Shown here piece after piece: positions 52,708 through 54,359 of a stretch of DNA of 54,359 bases. The first letter of the stretch is position 1. Every line of letters starts with the position of its first letter. A model generated the notes under the pieces. The model saw only the letters and a list, made by a program, of their open reading frames with translations. It had not been told where the DNA came from and did not search any database. Origin of the DNA: JAOUEA01 sp040882605 (GTDB taxonomy: Bacteria > Actinomycetota > UBA4738 > HRBIN12). The stretch spans positions 1-54,359 of the forward strand of contig JBBEAY010000074.1 of NCBI GenBank assembly GCA_040882605.1, given 5' to 3'. The position numbers and the translations under genes are program-made.

Positions 52708-53562
52708 TCACCGGTCGAACGCGATCATCAGCGACTCGGCCACCTGCTCGTAGCCGATCGCCCGGTAGATGCCGTTCGACGTCGGGTTCCCGAGATCTGT
52801 GTAGAGGAAGCACGCCTCGGCGCTGAGCGCGAGCATCTGCGCGCTGACCTCGGCCACGAGGTTCGATGCGTAGCCGCGACCGCGCTCGGTCGCCGGGGTG
52901 TACACGGGCCCGATGCGCGCCCCGCCGGTGATGCGCGTCCATCCGGTCAGCGAGACCTCGCGACCGCCGTCCTGCCAGAAGGTGAAGCCGCCGCCCTCAC
53001 CCGCGCCGAGCCTCGCCTCGATGGCGCGCTTGGTGCCGTGCTCGTCCCGCACGATCGCGGTGAGGGCCTCCCGTTCGAACTCGTGAATCCATCGTTCGAG
53101 GAGCGGGCGATCATCGGCCGTCGCCGCGCGAGACCCGCCGCCGGTGGGCCTCGGCTGCTGGACCGAGATGAGCGCGTAGACGCCCTGCGCGACGGCGGTC
53201 CTGGCGGTCGATCCCGACGCCGCGGTCCAACACTCGGCGAATCGAGAAACCCACGGCGTGTTCGCTGTCACGCCCGGCAGGTCCGGGTCGTCGGTCATGA
53301 GCCGGTCGGCGAGCGCAGCGATCGCCTCGTCGTGCAGCGGGTCGGCGACCACCGCGTTGTACGGAGGAGTGCGGATCGCGGCGCCAACCGATACGCCATC
53401 GTGCTCCACGACCCAACACGACGCGTCGGCATAGGGATCGGGCCGGTCGAGCAATGCCTGGACGATGCCGAGCACGAGATTGTTCGCAGCCGGGTCTCGC
53501 CCGATGACAGGCGCGGTCAGCTCGGCGAACGTCGGTACGTCGTCGATCTTCTTCACTCGCAT
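52708..53562 (-). CDS. GNAT family N-acetyltransferase
   Basis: A 284-aa protein with a GNAT C-terminus: GARIGPVYTPATERGRGYASNLVAEVSAQ has the acetyl-CoA R/QxxGxG/A loop (RGRGYA), then FLYTDLGNPTSNGIYRAIGYEQVAES. The N-terminal part (AANNLVLGIVQALLDRPDPYADASCWVVEHDG) is usual for this two-domain group. Acceptor unknown. Convergent with ftsB. Its ATG lies 6 nt after a TAGCAT hexamer embedded in a perfect palindrome. Confidence 0.88.
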   Translation of the reverse strand: MRVKKIDDVPTFAELTAPVIGRDPAANNLVLGIVQALLDRPDPYADASCWVVEHDGVSVGAAIRTPPYNAVVADPLHDEAIAALADRLMTDDPDLPGVTANTPWVSRFAECWTAASGSTARTAVAQGVYALISVQQPRPTGGGSRAATADDRPLLERWIHEFEREALTAIVRDEHGTKRAIEARLGAGEGGGFTFWQDGGREVSLTGWTRITGGARIGPVYTPATERGRGYASNLVAEVSAQMLALSAEACFLYTDLGNPTSNGIYRAIGYEQVAESLMIAFDR

Positions 53563-53565
53563 CGA

Positions 53566-53589
53566 GCGATGCTACCGATGTAGCATCGC
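53566..53589. promoter_or_regulatory. Perfect 10-bp-arm palindrome over the GNAT promoter
   Basis: GCGATGCTAC and GTAGCATCGC flank CGAT. Each arm contains a TAGCAT hexamer: on the minus strand (53569-53574) it is the -10-like element 6 nt before the GNAT ATG; on the plus strand (53581-53586) it faces the next gene. Likely an operator with back-to-back promoters. Confidence 0.5.
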
Positions 53590-53655
53590 GTGCCCCGAGC
53601 GATCGCGGAAAGGCGTTTCTCGGGCACGATGACCCGGCGTACAGACAGGAGCAAC

Positions 53656-54276
53656 ATGCAACGCACCGATGCTCCCGAGGAGCCACCCGCCTCGGAGGAA
53701 GAGTGACGGTGGTACGGGGCCGAAACGCGCGCGGTCGTTCCTTTGGTCGGACTCGCCTGCGCCTTCGGGGGCGTCGTTGTCGGGTGGATCGTGGGCCACA
53801 CGCTTCTCAGCAACGGAGTGATCCACCCGAGCACCAGTGCCGGCATTGCGCCGGCCGTGTTCGCAGGTGGTGTCGCCTGGTTCATGGGTGCCTTCGCGTA
53901 CATGATCGCCTACCGCAATCGCCGACCGCCCACTTGGGAAGCAGTCGATGGGCTCGTGATCACCGCAGTTGGACTCGTGTGCGCCGGCCTGCTGCTCGCC
54001 GGGGTGATGTCCACGTTCCAGGACTACCTGGACGTCCACATCGAGGATCCGAGGATGTTCCGACTGCAGCGGTTGATCTGGCTCGATGCCGGACTTGCTG
54101 CGGCCACCTGTCTCCTCGTGGCGCAGCGAAGGTGGAAGCCTTCCGTGGCGATAGCTGCGATGACCCTGATAGGGGCGGTTTGGGCTGCGGGAGCCGTTCC
54201 GCAATTCCTCGTGTTCCTCGAGGGGTGCGACCCGATGCTCTTGGGTGTCGAATGGTGCTACATGCGTCCCTTCTGA
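53656..54276 (+). pseudogene. Four-helix membrane protein gene with an in-frame TGA at codon 17
   Basis: ATG at 53656 has a good AGGAG site and encodes MQRTDAPEEPPASEEE, then TGA at 53704-53706, then the same frame continues RWYGAETRAVVPLVGLACAF and four membrane helices to 54276. The acidic head plus WY-rich entry to a membrane span looks like one protein; TGG (Trp) to TGA is the simplest explanation. If translation starts only after the stop, the sole candidate is TTG at 53743 with no ribosome-binding site (177 aa). Function unknown. Nothing further is seen from 54277 to the end. Confidence 0.5.
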
Positions 54277-54359
54277 CGCGAGGCTGAGCGAGGTCGCTCG
54301 ACCACTAAGCGTTCCAACTTCCGCAGTTGATCGTGCCTGGGCACGTAGCTCTCGTGGTG

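Overview
The window is GC-rich, densely packed bacterial DNA from an actinobacterium. The gene set and order (Pmt, RsmI, MetG, TatD, an RpfB relative, RsmA, IspE, tRNA-Gln, GlmU, Prs, RplY, Pth, Mfd, a parvulin lipoprotein, MazG, Eno, an FtsB/DivIC-like protein) follow, as I recall it, the M. tuberculosis Rv1002c-Rv1024 neighbourhood, with local inversions. Several features do not fit Mycobacteriales: a HerA-NurA pair, an FtsH-like paralogue and an RpfB relative without the Rpf catalytic domain. A deep-branching lineage such as Acidimicrobiia is possible, but nothing in the window proves the class.

Layout. 0-5 kb: CocE/NonD hydrolase, protein mannosyltransferase and a DUF3052 protein on the minus strand, then rsmI. 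5.1-11.4 kb: metG, tatD, rpfB-like, rsmA, ispE, a GNAT gene and tRNA-Gln. 11.5-13.1 kb: a HipBA cassette next to the tRNA. 13.2-15.7 kb: glmU-prs. 15.7-18.2 kb: an ECF sigma factor with a membrane anti-sigma-like protein. 18.4-19.7 kb: rplY-pth. 19.7-23.1 kb: two paralogous micropeptides (35 and 29 aa) with strong ribosome-binding sites, then a DUF5317 membrane protein overlapping a membrane GGDEF-EAL protein. 23.2-29.4 kb: mfd, a parvulin lipoprotein, mazG and a threonine-dehydratase-like gene.

From 29.4 to 50.1 kb, genes I do not expect here separate mazG from eno: acyl-CoA carboxylase beta and epsilon, a secreted lysozyme-like protein, a DUF2087 regulator, a PD-(D/E)XK nuclease-like protein, crotonyl-CoA reductase, VapBC, methylmalonyl-CoA epimerase with an XRE regulator, a divergent FtsH-like protease, a Nudix hydrolase, a thiolase, a giant coiled-coil protein with a degenerate histidine-kinase core, and a minus-strand nurA-herA-sbcD-sbcC operon. 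The window closes with GNAT-eno-ftsB, another GNAT gene and a membrane-protein gene interrupted by an in-frame TGA.

Working themes. (i) The carboxylase, Ccr, epimerase and thiolase point to C3/C4 acyl-CoA (ethylmalonyl/methylmalonyl-CoA) metabolism. (ii) nurA-herA-sbcD-sbcC resembles the archaeal HerA-NurA-Mre11-Rad50 end-resection operon. (iii) The micropeptide/DUF5317/GGDEF-EAL group is my best candidate for an undescribed signalling unit. (iv) About 15 genes have a TANNNT -10-like hexamer ending 6-10 nt before the start codon, implying widespread leaderless transcription. (v) A 19-bp palindrome family occurs four times, at block boundaries or over promoters.
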